Notes: generated by a model from the sequence alone, not told the origin. DNA of 64,000 nt from Brevibacillus_H ginsengisoli (GCF_050113715.1 NZ_JBNJQR010000001.1:657305-721304), one strand, 5' to 3'; positions 27,412-36,093 are shown, numbered from the stretch's first letter. Program-made: numbers and translations.

Positions 27412-27445
27412 CTCCTTTCTTGGTGGAAAGGAGCTTTTTCTTTTG
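27412..27445 (+). terminator. Terminator after tgl
   Basis: CTCCTTTC (27412-27419) pairs with GAAAGGAG (27426-27433), then CTTTTTCTTTT. Confidence 0.8.
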
Positions 27446-27458
27446 CAATCGGGGCTAC

Positions 27459-28388
27459 TTACCTGATCATCCACTGAATAAACCGTCCAATCTGTTTGGC
27501 GAAGGGAAGCGCAACCAGAGAGCACACTAAGTTAAAAATAGTTTGCGAATGGGCAATCTGCATCGAAGGATCCGAGGTAATCCAAGCCGAAATCGAAGCA
27601 AGCTGTGTTAAAAAAGGCAAGAAAACAAGAGCACCGGCAAGATTGAACAGCGTGTGCAGCCAAGCAACCTGACGCGAGGCTGAATTGGTCCCAATACTGG
27701 CAATAATGGCAGTAAAGCAGGTTCCAACATTGGATCCAAGTACGATGGCAAGCGCGGTCTCCATCGTGAAAATCTGGTGAGTAATTAAACTCATGGTAAT
27801 GGCGGTAGTGGCTGAACTGCTATGAATCAGTGCCGTGAAAATGATGCCGGTGACAAGCCCAATCCAGATGGAATGAGAACTCTCCAGAAACAGGGTACGA
27901 AAGGTCTCGGAATGTTCTAACGGCTTGGCCATTACTTGCATGGTATCAATCCCAAGGAATACGAGTCCAAAGCCACCAAGAATTAGGCCGATACTCCGCT
28001 GAATTCTGTTAGGCATTAACCACAAGGCCACTCCAATTAGAAGAATGGGTACGGCGAAATCCTCCAACCTCAGGGCGATTAATTCGGTGGTTACGGTTGT
28101 ACCTACGTTGGTACCCAGGATAATCCCGACGGTTTGGGCAAAACCAATAATGCCCGCCTGAGTCAGCGAGATCGTGAGCACTGTAACCGCACTTGAACTT
28201 TGCAAGGCAAATGTAGAAAATAGACCAGAGAAGAAACTATGAACAGGTGTCCGAGTAAATCGGAGCAGAACAGATTCCATCTGCTTGCCCGCTAGACTGT
28301 GAAATCCTGCGCGCATCGCATACATACCAAACAGGAAGAAACTTAGTCCCAAGCTAAAAGGGATAACGATTTCTGTTACCACCTTCAC
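27459..28388 (-). CDS. Na/Pi-cotransporter family membrane protein
   Basis: About 309 residues with eight or so helices. It carries the duplicated family signature: ALQSSSAVTVLTISL with GTNVGTTVTTE in the first half, and ALIHSSSATTAITMSL with GSNVGTCFTAI in the second. These QSSS and GTNVGTT repeats form the substrate pocket of Na+/phosphate carriers (NptA/YjbB group). The C-terminal PhoU-like domain found in longer members is absent. GTG at 28388 with GAGGGG upstream is favoured; an in-frame ATG at 28433 lies in the divergent promoter region. Confidence 0.88.
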   Translation of the reverse strand: MKVVTEIVIPFSLGLSFFLFGMYAMRAGFHSLAGKQMESVLLRFTRTPVHSFFSGLFSTFALQSSSAVTVLTISLTQAGIIGFAQTVGIILGTNVGTTVTTELIALRLEDFAVPILLIGVALWLMPNRIQRSIGLILGGFGLVFLGIDTMQVMAKPLEHSETFRTLFLESSHSIWIGLVTGIIFTALIHSSSATTAITMSLITHQIFTMETALAIVLGSNVGTCFTAIIASIGTNSASRQVAWLHTLFNLAGALVFLPFLTQLASISAWITSDPSMQIAHSQTIFNLVCSLVALPFAKQIGRFIQWMIR

Positions 28389-28469
28389 CGATACGATTCC
28401 CCTCTCTATAGCAGATAGTATACGGTATGCCAAGAATTAGACAAGCATGACAAGGAGGCTTTTATCAAT

Positions 28470-29831
28470 ATGGCCAAAGTAATATTGGAACGCAACCGCA
28501 AAAAGCGACTTGAAGCAGGACACCCATGGGTATTTCAATCCGAAGTGAAAGAGATTGTAGGAGAAGTGAATCCTGGTGATATTGTTGAGGTAGCCAATCA
28601 TCAGGGGCATTTCCTGGCGAAAGGATATATCAATCCAAGTTCTCAGATGATTGTACGGATTCTGAGCTACAATCCGATGGAAGAGATCGATTTGGCGTTT
28701 TTCATCAAGCGTTTTCAAGAGGCGAAAGAACACCGTAACCGATTCGTTTCCAATCCACGCGCTTGTCGCGTCATTTATGGAGAAGCTGACTTCTTGCCTG
28801 GGCTGATCGTGGATCGTTATGAAGATGTGCTCGTGGTACAAATTTTGTCGCTAGGTATGGAAATGCGACGCGATCTGATCAAGCAAGCGTTGTTGGAAGT
28901 CTTTGAGCCACAAGGCATCTATTTGCGCAATGATGTGCCTGTCCGTGAACTGGAAGGCCTCGAACAGACAAAGGAAGTTCTATACGGAGAGTGTCCAAGA
29001 GAGATCACGATTGAAGAGAATGGGATCAAGTACATCGTGGATATCGTGGAAGGGCAGAAAACGGGCTTTTTCTACGATCAACGGGAGAATCGCGCCGCAG
29101 TTGCCCCTCTCATGACCGGATGGGGTGAGACGCATGGAATTCGACTGCAGACAATCGGCCAAGATGGCGAACCTCTTTATGACAAGCAAGGGAAGGCGCG
29201 TGCAGGCGTTGAAGCATTGCGTGATGAACAAGGCGAAGTAGTGAAGAAACCTGTGGACAAACGCGGGAAAATCATGAAAAACCCGTATTGGAACGGAGCA
29301 GAGGTGCTCGAATGCTTCACTCACACGGGGTCGTTTACGATGAATGCCTGCAAACATGGCGCCAAGAAAGTAACGGCGCTCGATATATCGGAACATGCCA
29401 TTGAAACAGCCAAGCGCAATGTGACGCTGAACGGAATGTTACATCGTGTGGAGTTTGTGGTAGCTAATGCGTTTGATTATCTGCGAGAAAACGTGGAAGC
29501 GGGCAATCTCTGGGATGTTGTCATTCTTGACCCGCCTGCCTTTGCCAAATCGCGTGGAGCGGTCAAAGGAGCGGTGAGAGGCTACAAAGACATTAACCTG
29601 CACGGACTGAAGCTGGTTCGCAACGGAGGCTATTTGGTTACCGCGTCTTGCTCGTACCACATGTCGCCTGAGTTGTTCCTCGATACGATTCAGGAAGCGG
29701 CTTACGATGCGAAGAAAATTCTGCGCCTGGTCGAATGGCGTGGCGCTGGGAAGGATCACCCGCAAATCTCCGGGGCGGATGAGGGGCACTACCTGAAGTT
29801 TGCGATTTTTGAAGTGCGCGATCGGAAATAG
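28470..29831 (+). CDS. RlmI-like class I rRNA methyltransferase with insertion
   Basis: A 453-residue SAM-dependent methyltransferase resembling the 23S rRNA m5C methyltransferase RlmI and B. subtilis YwbD. N-terminal PUA domain (VILERNRKKRLEAGHPWVFQSEV), EGQKTGFFYDQRENR, motif I VLECFTHTGSFTMNA, VTALDISEHAIETAKRN, and catalytic VVILDPPAFAKSRG. The family usually has about 395 residues. The excess lies between DQRENR and motif I: about 50 hydrophilic residues (residues 215-270, containing DGEPLYDKQGKARAG and KKPVDKRGKIMKN). AAGGAGG precedes the ATG. Confidence 0.88.
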   Translation: MAKVILERNRKKRLEAGHPWVFQSEVKEIVGEVNPGDIVEVANHQGHFLAKGYINPSSQMIVRILSYNPMEEIDLAFFIKRFQEAKEHRNRFVSNPRACRVIYGEADFLPGLIVDRYEDVLVVQILSLGMEMRRDLIKQALLEVFEPQGIYLRNDVPVRELEGLEQTKEVLYGECPREITIEENGIKYIVDIVEGQKTGFFYDQRENRAAVAPLMTGWGETHGIRLQTIGQDGEPLYDKQGKARAGVEALRDEQGEVVKKPVDKRGKIMKNPYWNGAEVLECFTHTGSFTMNACKHGAKKVTALDISEHAIETAKRNVTLNGMLHRVEFVVANAFDYLRENVEAGNLWDVVILDPPAFAKSRGAVKGAVRGYKDINLHGLKLVRNGGYLVTASCSYHMSPELFLDTIQEAAYDAKKILRLVEWRGAGKDHPQISGADEGHYLKFAIFEVRDRK

Positions 29832-29884
29832 TAATTACTATTAATTAAGTAGAAATGGCGTGTTGCCAGATCGCAACACGTCAA

Positions 29885-29919
29885 AAAAAGCGCCGATCCC
29901 TTAGGATTCGGCGCTTTTC
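29885..29919. terminator. Bidirectional terminator after the RlmI-like gene
   Basis: AAAAGCGCCGA pairs with TCGGCGCTTTT around the ATCC/GGAT inner stem. U-runs occur on both strands, serving the convergent hypothetical gene too. Confidence 0.9.
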
Positions 29920-29937
29920 GCTGTTCTAGGCTAGGAA

Positions 29938-30435
29938 TCATCCTTGAGGAAACTGTTTGTCAAGGATAATATTTCGGATAATTTCTAGTGCTTTTTTCAT
30001 GCCAAGCTCTTGTCCGAGCAGGACCTGGCCTTCCGCTGGGCTACTGCTGCTTGTTTTTGTTATCTTTTCCAATTCGGAACGGACGAGATGCTCCGCCAAA
30101 TGCAGCTGGATTCTGCCTAACAAGCGTTCACTCTGTTTATTCCGCTCCTCGAATTTTTGCCAAGCGAGGCTTTCCTCCACATATTTGTCAATATCGTCCT
30201 CTAAGAAATGAGAATCGGTACAAATGATGTTCTTGTATTCTTCTGTTTGAGAAGGAATGACGCGGATCGAATGTTCCAGATGGGACAAAAGGAATTTATT
30301 GACGACCCAATTATTTCGTGTGTACTCGTTGAGTAAAAGCGAATATTCTCCAAGAAAATTTCCTGTCTCTTTTTCGTAGCCGTGCAAAAGCGTATAGCTT
30401 AGACAGTTGGTGCAGTAGAGCAAATATTCTCTCAT
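29938..30435 (-). CDS. Hypothetical protein
   Basis: A 165-residue acidic protein that I do not recognise. It begins MREYLLYCTNCLSYTLLHGY, so it has a CxxC pair near the N-terminus, then a helical body and a Lys/Ser-rich C-terminal third with LGQELGMKKALEIIRNII. No signal peptide or membrane helix. The ATG at 30435 has GCGGAGGGA upstream; the open frame extends 16 codons further without a site. It is divergent from ddl. Confidence 0.7.
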   Translation of the reverse strand: MREYLLYCTNCLSYTLLHGYEKETGNFLGEYSLLLNEYTRNNWVVNKFLLSHLEHSIRVIPSQTEEYKNIICTDSHFLEDDIDKYVEESLAWQKFEERNKQSERLLGRIQLHLAEHLVRSELEKITKTSSSSPAEGQVLLGQELGMKKALEIIRNIILDKQFPQG

Positions 30436-30672
30436 GGTAAATCCCTCCGCGTTGAAGAAAAGTTCCATGAACGGGAAGCGCACTTAGATTGTATCCATAT
30501 TTTATGTTTGGAGTGGAAGCAAGGTGATTCCTTTTGTACTTGTCATGACGCTGTCCCTTTAGTATGCTGTTCAATGAACTATGAGCCAACATTGGGCAGT
30601 ATGCATACAATGTTAGGAATTTCAGAACAGAGTGGATTCGCTTTTTGTGGGGAAAGAAGGGAGCATTACATC

Positions 30673-31773
30673 ATGGGGAGTAAAATTAGACTAGGTATTA
30701 TTTACGGAGGCAAATCATCGGAGCATGAGGTATCTCTGCGCACAGCACAGTCGATTATGAAGGCTGTCGACCCGAACAAATATGAGATTACGCCTGTTTA
30801 CGTACAATTGGACGGCCAGTGGATCAAGGGAGATCAAGTGGCCGATCGTATAGAGAGTGTTGAAAATTTAAGATTGACCAGTTCCGATGCCAAAGCAAGT
30901 CTTCCGGCAACTGCGGCTTCCAGTGCGGCACCGGTGCTTGCGATTGGCAAAGAAATTGATGTCGTTTTTCCAGTTATCCACGGTCCGAATGGAGAAGATG
31001 GAACGATTCAAGGCTTGCTTGAGTTAGCGGATATTCCTTATGTAGGCACAGGGGTTATGGCTTCTGCGGTGGGTATGGACAAATGGATGATGAAAAATGT
31101 TTTTGCCCAGTACGGTCTGCCTCAAGTAAAGTTCGTAGGCGTCCTTCGTTCACAATTGGAGAAAGATCAAGCAGGTGTGATTAACCACATCGAGCAAGAA
31201 ATCGGCTATCCATGTTTCGTGAAACCAGCGAATATGGGTTCCAGTGTGGGAATCTCGAAAGCGAAAGACCAGGCGAGCTTGATACAGGCATTGGAAGTGG
31301 CTGCAAAATTTGACCGCCGTATTGTCGTTGAAGCATTCGTCAAGGCGCGTGAGGTGGAAATTGGCGTATTAGGGAACGAAGAATTGATCACTTCAGTCGT
31401 TGGGGAAGTGATTGCGGCTAAAGAATTCTACGATTACGAAGCCAAGTATAAAGGAGCGGGAACTGAATTACAGATTCCGGCTAAGATCTCCCAAGAATTA
31501 TCAGAGGAGATTGCAACCATGGCGAAGCGGGCTTTTCAAGCGATTGACGGTTCAGGTCTTTCCCGGGTGGATTTCTTCTACGATGATGAGCATCAACAGC
31601 TATACATCAATGAAGTCAATACAATGCCAGGCTTTACTCCTTTTAGCATGTACCCAATGTTGTTCCAGGAAGCTGGAATTTCCTATAGCGAATTAATCGA
31701 CCGCTTGGTGCAACTGGCGATTGAACGAAATGAAGACAAGAAACGCAATGTGGTAGTTGCAGAAGGTATATAG
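30673..31773 (+). CDS. ddl: D-alanine--D-alanine ligase
   Basis: A 366-residue ATP-grasp enzyme that makes the D-Ala-D-Ala dipeptide for peptidoglycan. It starts MGSKIRLGIIYGGKSSEHEVSLRTAQ. It shows VFPVIHGPNGEDGTIQGLLE, CFVKPANMGSSVGISK, and the omega-loop FYDYEAKYKGAGTELQIPA. The Tyr and Lys there indicate D-Ala-D-Ala rather than D-Ala-D-Lac specificity. NEVNTMPGFTPFSMYP closes the Mg site. The start with AAGAAGGGAG upstream is chosen over an open frame 55 codons longer. Confidence 0.97.
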   Translation: MGSKIRLGIIYGGKSSEHEVSLRTAQSIMKAVDPNKYEITPVYVQLDGQWIKGDQVADRIESVENLRLTSSDAKASLPATAASSAAPVLAIGKEIDVVFPVIHGPNGEDGTIQGLLELADIPYVGTGVMASAVGMDKWMMKNVFAQYGLPQVKFVGVLRSQLEKDQAGVINHIEQEIGYPCFVKPANMGSSVGISKAKDQASLIQALEVAAKFDRRIVVEAFVKAREVEIGVLGNEELITSVVGEVIAAKEFYDYEAKYKGAGTELQIPAKISQELSEEIATMAKRAFQAIDGSGLSRVDFFYDDEHQQLYINEVNTMPGFTPFSMYPMLFQEAGISYSELIDRLVQLAIERNEDKKRNVVVAEGI

Positions 31774-31790
31774 TAAAGAATGGTAGAAGG

Positions 31791-31825
31791 GGGGCTGCAT
31801 GAAGCAGTCCCTTTTGATTTTTCCT
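31791..31825 (+). terminator. Terminator after ddl
   Basis: GGGGCTGC pairs with GCAGTCCC (one G-U) around ATGAA, followed by TTTTGATTTTT. Confidence 0.75.
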
Positions 31826-31992
31826 GAGCGGTTCAATTGGTAATATTTATCATCATTATGAGAAGGGTATTATCAAATTGTCTAGAATAAATAATCAATC
31901 GCCGATAAAAAAACAGCAAACATTCCAACATTCATGACAGAAAACGATGTAGCTTTGTGCGTAATTGTCCATGAAGTAGGTGAGTGTGTTAA

Positions 31993-32571
31993 ATGATTGC
32001 GAATTCTTCACGTTTTTTGCAAGTCTACGACAAACTGCTGTTTTTCCTCAAATTTATCCGTTCACCTAGACAAATTGGAAGCATTACTCCAAGCTCATCC
32101 GCTTTATCCAGGATGATGTTAGAACCTATTCAGTGGGAAGACGGCAAGGTCATTGTGGAATTAGGTGCGGGAACAGGGGTATTTACGCGAGCTATTCAGC
32201 AGAGGAGAAGTAAGGAGAGTTGTTTCGTTCTTTTTGAAAAGGACGAGTACCTCCGTCAGCGGCTATGTGAACAACTCAACGATGTATCTTGTTTTCCAGA
32301 CGCCAGCGAGCTATCTGAAGTATTAGCGTCAGAGGGTGTTCAAGAAGCAGATTATATTGTCTCCGGGTTACCCTTTGCTAACTTCTCTTTGGAACAGCGT
32401 GAGACCATTATGACGCAGGTTCATTCTTCGCTTAAACAAGACGGACTGTTCATCACGTTTCAATACTCCCTGCAAATGAAAGAAAGCCTTCAACGAAAAT
32501 TTTCCAAAGTAAAGATCAAACTGGTCGTGGGCAACCTACCGCCAGCATTTGTCTACGTATGCCAAAAGTAA
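31993..32571 (+). CDS. Class I SAM-dependent methyltransferase, phospholipid/rRNA-dimethylase-like
   Basis: A 192-residue protein. RSPRQIGSITPSSSALSRMML precedes motif I VIVELGAGTGVFTRAI. Then LFEKDEYLRQRL and YIVSGLPFANFS, the last being the NLPF-type catalytic motif position. This pattern is seen in small phosphatidylethanolamine N-methyltransferases (PmtA-like) and distant rRNA adenine dimethylases. Substrate cannot be settled. It lies alone between ddl and murF. Confidence 0.8.
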   Translation: MIANSSRFLQVYDKLLFFLKFIRSPRQIGSITPSSSALSRMMLEPIQWEDGKVIVELGAGTGVFTRAIQQRRSKESCFVLFEKDEYLRQRLCEQLNDVSCFPDASELSEVLASEGVQEADYIVSGLPFANFSLEQRETIMTQVHSSLKQDGLFITFQYSLQMKESLQRKFSKVKIKLVVGNLPPAFVYVCQK

Positions 32572-32575
32572 AAGC

Positions 32576-32612
32576 AAGAGCTGCCTCCATAAAGAAGCAG
32601 CTCTTTTTTTAC
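32576..32612. terminator. Bidirectional terminator between methyltransferase and murF
   Basis: AAGAGCTGC (32576-32584) pairs with GCAGCTCTT (32597-32605), followed by TTTTT on the + strand. It also lies just past the convergent murF stop. Confidence 0.85.
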
Positions 32613-33988
32613 GATCGTTCTTTCACACTTTCGAGGAGAGTCTCTAATTTCATTCCCCGTGAAGCCTTGAACAGAATGGCATATTCTTTGGTTAAGTATG
32701 GCTGAAGAGCGGATAAAGCCTCTTCTTTTGAAGTGAAATGAAACTTATTTCCCTTAAAAGCTTGATGCATGCTTTCTGTTAACGATCCGATTGTAATGAC
32801 CTTCTCGAACTGGTTGCGATAACGATTCAGATAGTCGCCAACCTCCGCGTGCAGCTCTTCACTATTCTCACCCAATTCAAACATGTCGCCAAGAACAAGG
32901 ATTTTTTGGTGAGAAGGAAGTATTTCTGCGAAGGTATCAATAGCTGCCACCATGGATGAAGGACTGGCATTGTACGCGTCATTAATCAGGATGGTCCCTC
33001 TGTCTGTCCTGCTCACCTCAAAACGCATGGCAGAGATCGCAACCGTTGCAAGGGCGGCTTGAATCTCCTCAGGAGACATGCCTAAACGGCTTGCAATGGC
33101 GATGGCAGGAAGGGAATTGGATACATTGTGTTTCCCGAACAAGGGAAGGGTTACCGCAAAGCTTATGTGATCAGGCAAATGGACAGTGAAGCGTGTTCCA
33201 TGTTCGTCGGTAACGAAATGATCTGCCCAGACATCGGCTCTGCCTTCAACCGAGTAAAACCAGACTTCTCCGTCATACAGATGGCGGATTTTATGTAGGA
33301 ATTCATTATCTCCATTAAGCAGCACCAGGCCGTCTTTGTCGGTATGAGGCAGCAGTTCCGCTTTGGCGAGGGCTATTTTCTCCCGCGTCCCAAAAAACTC
33401 AAGGTGAGCGTCACCAATCGTCGTAATCACGCTGTATTTGGGCTGTACGAGCGATGCCAATAGATCAATCTCACCTGGATGATTCATTCCCACTTCAAGT
33501 ACCGCTGACTCGTGAGTTTCATCCAATTGAAGCAAAGAATAAGGGGCACCAAGGTGATTATTGAGGTTTTTGTAGGTTTTATAAACGGAATGCTTGGCGC
33601 TTAGCACATGGGCGATTATATCTTTGGTAGAGGTTTTTCCGTTGCTCCCGGTTACGGCTACAATGGGTATGTTGAACTGACGTCGGTAAGCGGCAGACAG
33701 TTTTTGAAAAGCTCTCAGCGTGTCATTTACGAGGATGACCCCCGTTTGGGATGGGAGCTCTGTTGGGAGTTTGGACTGATTGCTAACAAGTACGGCTGCG
33801 GCTCCTTGCTCAATTGCTTGCATGATGAAGTCATGTCCGTCACGGTTGCTCACAATTGGCACAAAAAGCGACCCCGCTTCAAGCTGACGAGTGTCAAAGT
33901 GGGCGGAGGTGATGGTCGCAGAGGGGTCACCTTGGAGAAGGATTCCTTCCGACATTTTAGCAAGCTCGGCAAACGTAATAGGTTTCAT
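32609..33988 (-). CDS. murF: UDP-MurNAc-tripeptide--D-Ala-D-Ala ligase
   Basis: A 459-residue Mur ligase that adds D-Ala-D-Ala to the UDP-MurNAc-tripeptide, the last cytoplasmic step. It has N-terminal MurF domain VPIVSNRDGHDFIMQAIEQGA, ATP-loop VAVTGSNGKTSTKDI, VLEVGMNHPGEIDLL, NDAYNASPSSM and LVLGDMFELGENS. It uses the Ddl product, yet it is convergent to ddl with a methyltransferase gene between; in many Bacillales the two are adjacent and co-directional. Stop codon touches the shared terminator. Confidence 0.97.
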   Translation of the reverse strand: MKPITFAELAKMSEGILLQGDPSATITSAHFDTRQLEAGSLFVPIVSNRDGHDFIMQAIEQGAAAVLVSNQSKLPTELPSQTGVILVNDTLRAFQKLSAAYRRQFNIPIVAVTGSNGKTSTKDIIAHVLSAKHSVYKTYKNLNNHLGAPYSLLQLDETHESAVLEVGMNHPGEIDLLASLVQPKYSVITTIGDAHLEFFGTREKIALAKAELLPHTDKDGLVLLNGDNEFLHKIRHLYDGEVWFYSVEGRADVWADHFVTDEHGTRFTVHLPDHISFAVTLPLFGKHNVSNSLPAIAIASRLGMSPEEIQAALATVAISAMRFEVSRTDRGTILINDAYNASPSSMVAAIDTFAEILPSHQKILVLGDMFELGENSEELHAEVGDYLNRYRNQFEKVITIGSLTESMHQAFKGNKFHFTSKEEALSALQPYLTKEYAILFKASRGMKLETLLESVKERS

Positions 33989-34212
33989 GGGTGTTCATCC
34001 CTTCAGATTTTCCAATTAGATGGTTGTTCATGTTTTTGATTCGAGGTCATGCTACCACGCATTGAATACGGAAGCAAGACTCAATCTCCCTATAGCTAAC
34101 CAGATGCTCACTTTATGATATGGTGAAGACTTTTTCGCTATGTTGCCTTCATGACTGACTCAGGCCAGAAATGAAATAAAATCAACGGATTTTCATTAGT
34201 TTCAAGAATAGG

Positions 34213-34242
34213 TTGACCAGACCTAAGCATATAGCCTATAAT
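34213..34242 (+). promoter_or_regulatory. rpsU promoter
   Basis: TTGACC (34213-34218), 18 bases, TATAAT (34237-34242). The leader holds a small hairpin, AACAG/CTGTT, just before the ribosome binding site. Nothing else is seen in the 33989-34307 gap. Confidence 0.75.
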
Positions 34243-34307
34243 GTAATTTGACAGTCTGTGCTCGAACAGTTTGTCCCACTGTTTCACACGGAGGGAGGGA
34301 ATTACAG

Positions 34308-34484
34308 ATGGCAGAAATTCGCGTTCGTAAAAATGAATCTTTGGAAAGCGCACTTCGCCGCTTTAAGCGTGAAAGCGCAAAGTCCGGTGTTATGGCTGAA
34401 CTCCGTAAACGCCGCCACTTTGAAAAGCCTAGCGTAGCTAAAAAGAAAAAATCCGAAGCTGCTCGCAAACGCAAGTTTTACTAG
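34308..34484 (+). CDS. rpsU: 30S ribosomal protein bS21
   Basis: A 58-residue, very basic protein, starting MAEIRVRKNESLESALRRFK and ending in a Lys/Arg-rich tail (KKKKSEAARKRKFY). It contacts the 16S rRNA near the anti-Shine-Dalgarno region. GGAGGGAGGG precedes the ATG. rpsU-yqeY order is conserved. Confidence 0.98.
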   Translation: MAEIRVRKNESLESALRRFKRESAKSGVMAELRKRRHFEKPSVAKKKKSEAARKRKFY

Positions 34485-34498
34485 GTGGAGGGCTAATC

Positions 34499-34942
34499 AT
34501 GAGTGTAATGGAGCGACTCAATCAAGATATGAAGCAAGCGATGAAGGATAAAGCAGTACTGAAACTCTCCGTTATTCGCATGGTGAAAGCCGCTATTCAA
34601 AACGAAGAGATTACCAAAGGGAAGGCATTGTCCGACGACGATGTGCTGACCATCTTGACCCGTGAGTTAAAACAACGCCGTGACTCCCTCCAAGAGTTTG
34701 AAAAAGCAGACCGTGATGATTTATCGAGCAAAACCCGTGAGGAAATCGAGATTCTTACTGCCTATTTACCAGAGCAGCTAAGCGTTGAGGAGATTCGTCA
34801 ACTCGTACGTGAAGCAATCGCTCAGGTAGGAGCCACCTCTAAAAAAGAGATGGGCAAGGTAATGGGAGCTGTTATTCCCAAGGTAAAAGGTAAAGCAGAC
34901 GGTACTACCGTTCAAACGATAGTAAATGAAGAATTATCCTAA
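34499..34942 (+). CDS. yqeY: YqeY/GatB-domain protein
   Basis: A 147-residue protein of the YqeY family. It has MERLNQDMKQAMKDKAVLKLSVIRM, AILTAYLPEQLS-type segment (EILTAYLPEQLSVEEI) and GKVMGAVIPKVKGKADG, the last shared with the C-terminal tail domain of the GatB amidotransferase subunit. A role in tRNA-dependent amidation is suggested by homology only. It starts 14 bases after rpsU. Confidence 0.95.
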   Translation: MSVMERLNQDMKQAMKDKAVLKLSVIRMVKAAIQNEEITKGKALSDDDVLTILTRELKQRRDSLQEFEKADRDDLSSKTREEIEILTAYLPEQLSVEEIRQLVREAIAQVGATSKKEMGKVMGAVIPKVKGKADGTTVQTIVNEELS

Positions 34943-34957
34943 TAGATAATTTTGCGG

Positions 34958-34992
34958 AAAACCCCAATCCTTTCATGAGGATTGGGGTTTTT
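34958..34992. terminator. Bidirectional terminator after rpsU-yqeY
   Basis: A 14-bp perfect stem, AAAACCCCAATCCT with its complement, around a 6-base loop, with U-runs on both strands. It also serves thiW. Confidence 0.92.
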
Positions 34993-34996
34993 GGTA

Positions 34997-35491
34997 TTAG
35001 TTTCGTTGGATGAGAGGATTGGTCGAACGCTGTATCACTCCAACGACAATCCATCCGATGGAAGCGCCGATAATCGTGCTAGTCAGGAATGAGGGCAAAA
35101 ACGCAAGAGCGCCCACGGATTTGCCCATGAACAGTTGAGCAAAAGGAACAGATAAGAATGATCCAATAACTCCAGTACCGAAGACTTCGCCAATCCATGC
35201 TCCCCAAGTGCGCTTTATTCGTTGATATACTAGCCCGGCCAAGAGTGCGCCGATCATGCCGCCAGGGAACGCAAGTAGTGTACCCGCACCAAGAAGATTC
35301 CGCAGCAAGGCAATAGCGAACGCGACGGTTACCGCAGGAATAGGGCCAAGCATGACAGCTGCGATCACATTAATCGCGTGCTGAATTGGAAATGCTTTGG
35401 CGATTCCAGTGGGGATTGAGACAATGTTCGAGCTGATGGTTCCGATGGCAACGAGTACGGCCATTCTGGTCAAGCGTTGAGTTTTGTTCAT
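34997..35491 (-). CDS. thiW: Thiamine-precursor ECF transporter S component ThiW
   Basis: A 164-residue, highly hydrophobic protein with five or six helices: TRMAVLVAIGTISSNIVSIP, QHAINVIAAVMLGPIPAVTVAFA, LLGAGTLLAFPGGMIGALLAG. This is the ThiW family pattern. It would capture the thiazole precursor for an ECF transporter whose energising module is elsewhere. It is preceded by a TPP riboswitch with terminator, which supports the thiamine assignment. Confidence 0.92.
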   Translation of the reverse strand: MNKTQRLTRMAVLVAIGTISSNIVSIPTGIAKAFPIQHAINVIAAVMLGPIPAVTVAFAIALLRNLLGAGTLLAFPGGMIGALLAGLVYQRIKRTWGAWIGEVFGTGVIGSFLSVPFAQLFMGKSVGALAFLPSFLTSTIIGASIGWIVVGVIQRSTNPLIQRN

Positions 35492-35521
35492 GTTTTCACC
35501 TCATGATGTTTTTTTACATGC

Positions 35522-35554
35522 AAAAAAGCCGCCTTCCTAATCCGGAAAGCGGCA
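35522..35554 (-). terminator. Attenuator terminator of the thiW TPP riboswitch
   Basis: On the - strand GCCGCTTTCC pairs with GGAAGGCGGC (one G-U), followed by TTTTTTG. It lies between the aptamer and thiW. Confidence 0.85.
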
Positions 35555-35635
35555 ACGCAACGAAGCTAGATGAAAGATAAGGTGGCAGACGAATCGAGGG
35601 AACCGACTCGTGTATGGACGTCATTCATCGTTTGC

Positions 35636-35719
35636 TTCCCTACGCTGGCATGATCCAGATCAGGTAATAAGGGTCTGGAACTGTAGTCCCATCTCAGCCC
35701 ATTGTGGGCACCCCTAGCG
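35636..35719 (-). promoter_or_regulatory. TPP riboswitch of thiW
   Basis: On the - strand the THI-box signatures are present: AGGGGTGCCC, then GGGCTGAGAT, then CCTGATCTGGATCATGCCAG and CGTAGGGAA. A terminator follows, so TPP binding should stop transcription. Confidence 0.95.
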
Positions 35720-35843
35720 TAAACTCTACATGAAATTGTGCTTATTATACGCTGAGCTTGATTTTGCTGTAAATAGCCAATTTTGATCTTGCCAGATGAT
35801 GAACGGGTATGTTACCGTTATTTTTGCAATCACAACAATTTAC

Positions 35844-35930
35844 ACGGGAGCTTGGGAGAACCAGGCTGAGAGGATAGCTAATCTGCTATCGACCGTCATA
35901 CCTGAACTGGATAATGCCAGCGGAGGAACG
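35844..35930 (+). promoter_or_regulatory. TPP riboswitch of thiC
   Basis: On the + strand ACGGGAGCTTGGG, CAGGCTGAGAGG, then ATACCTGAACTGGATAATGC and CCAGCGGAGGAACG match the THI-box aptamer, with a variable P3 stem TAGCTAATCTGCTA. It lies head to head with the thiW riboswitch. Confidence 0.95.
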
Positions 35931-36005
35931 ATTCATACATACGTGCATGAGCACTCTTGTACACTTTTTGTTTTCGGTGTTTGAGGAGAAATGATGTACG
36001 CGCTG

Positions 36006-36040
36006 GACCGCCGATACTTTTGTCGTGCGGTCTTTTATTT
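36006..36040 (+). terminator. Attenuator terminator of the thiC TPP riboswitch
   Basis: GACCGC (36006-36011) pairs with GCGGTC (36027-36032), with inner CGA/TCG pairing, followed by TTTTATTT. Confidence 0.75.
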
Positions 36041-36093
36041 GACAGTCCTCCGTCTGGCGGTGATCCGATTCTACAAACAGAGGAGGTTTTTTC

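Noticed and set aside
30508..30672. Extended start of ddl
   Set aside because: The extra residues do not match Ddl, whereas MGSKIRLGIIYGGKSSEHE does and has a ribosome binding site.
35796..35984. 62-codon open frame upstream of thiC
   Set aside because: It covers the TPP aptamer and is not protein-like.
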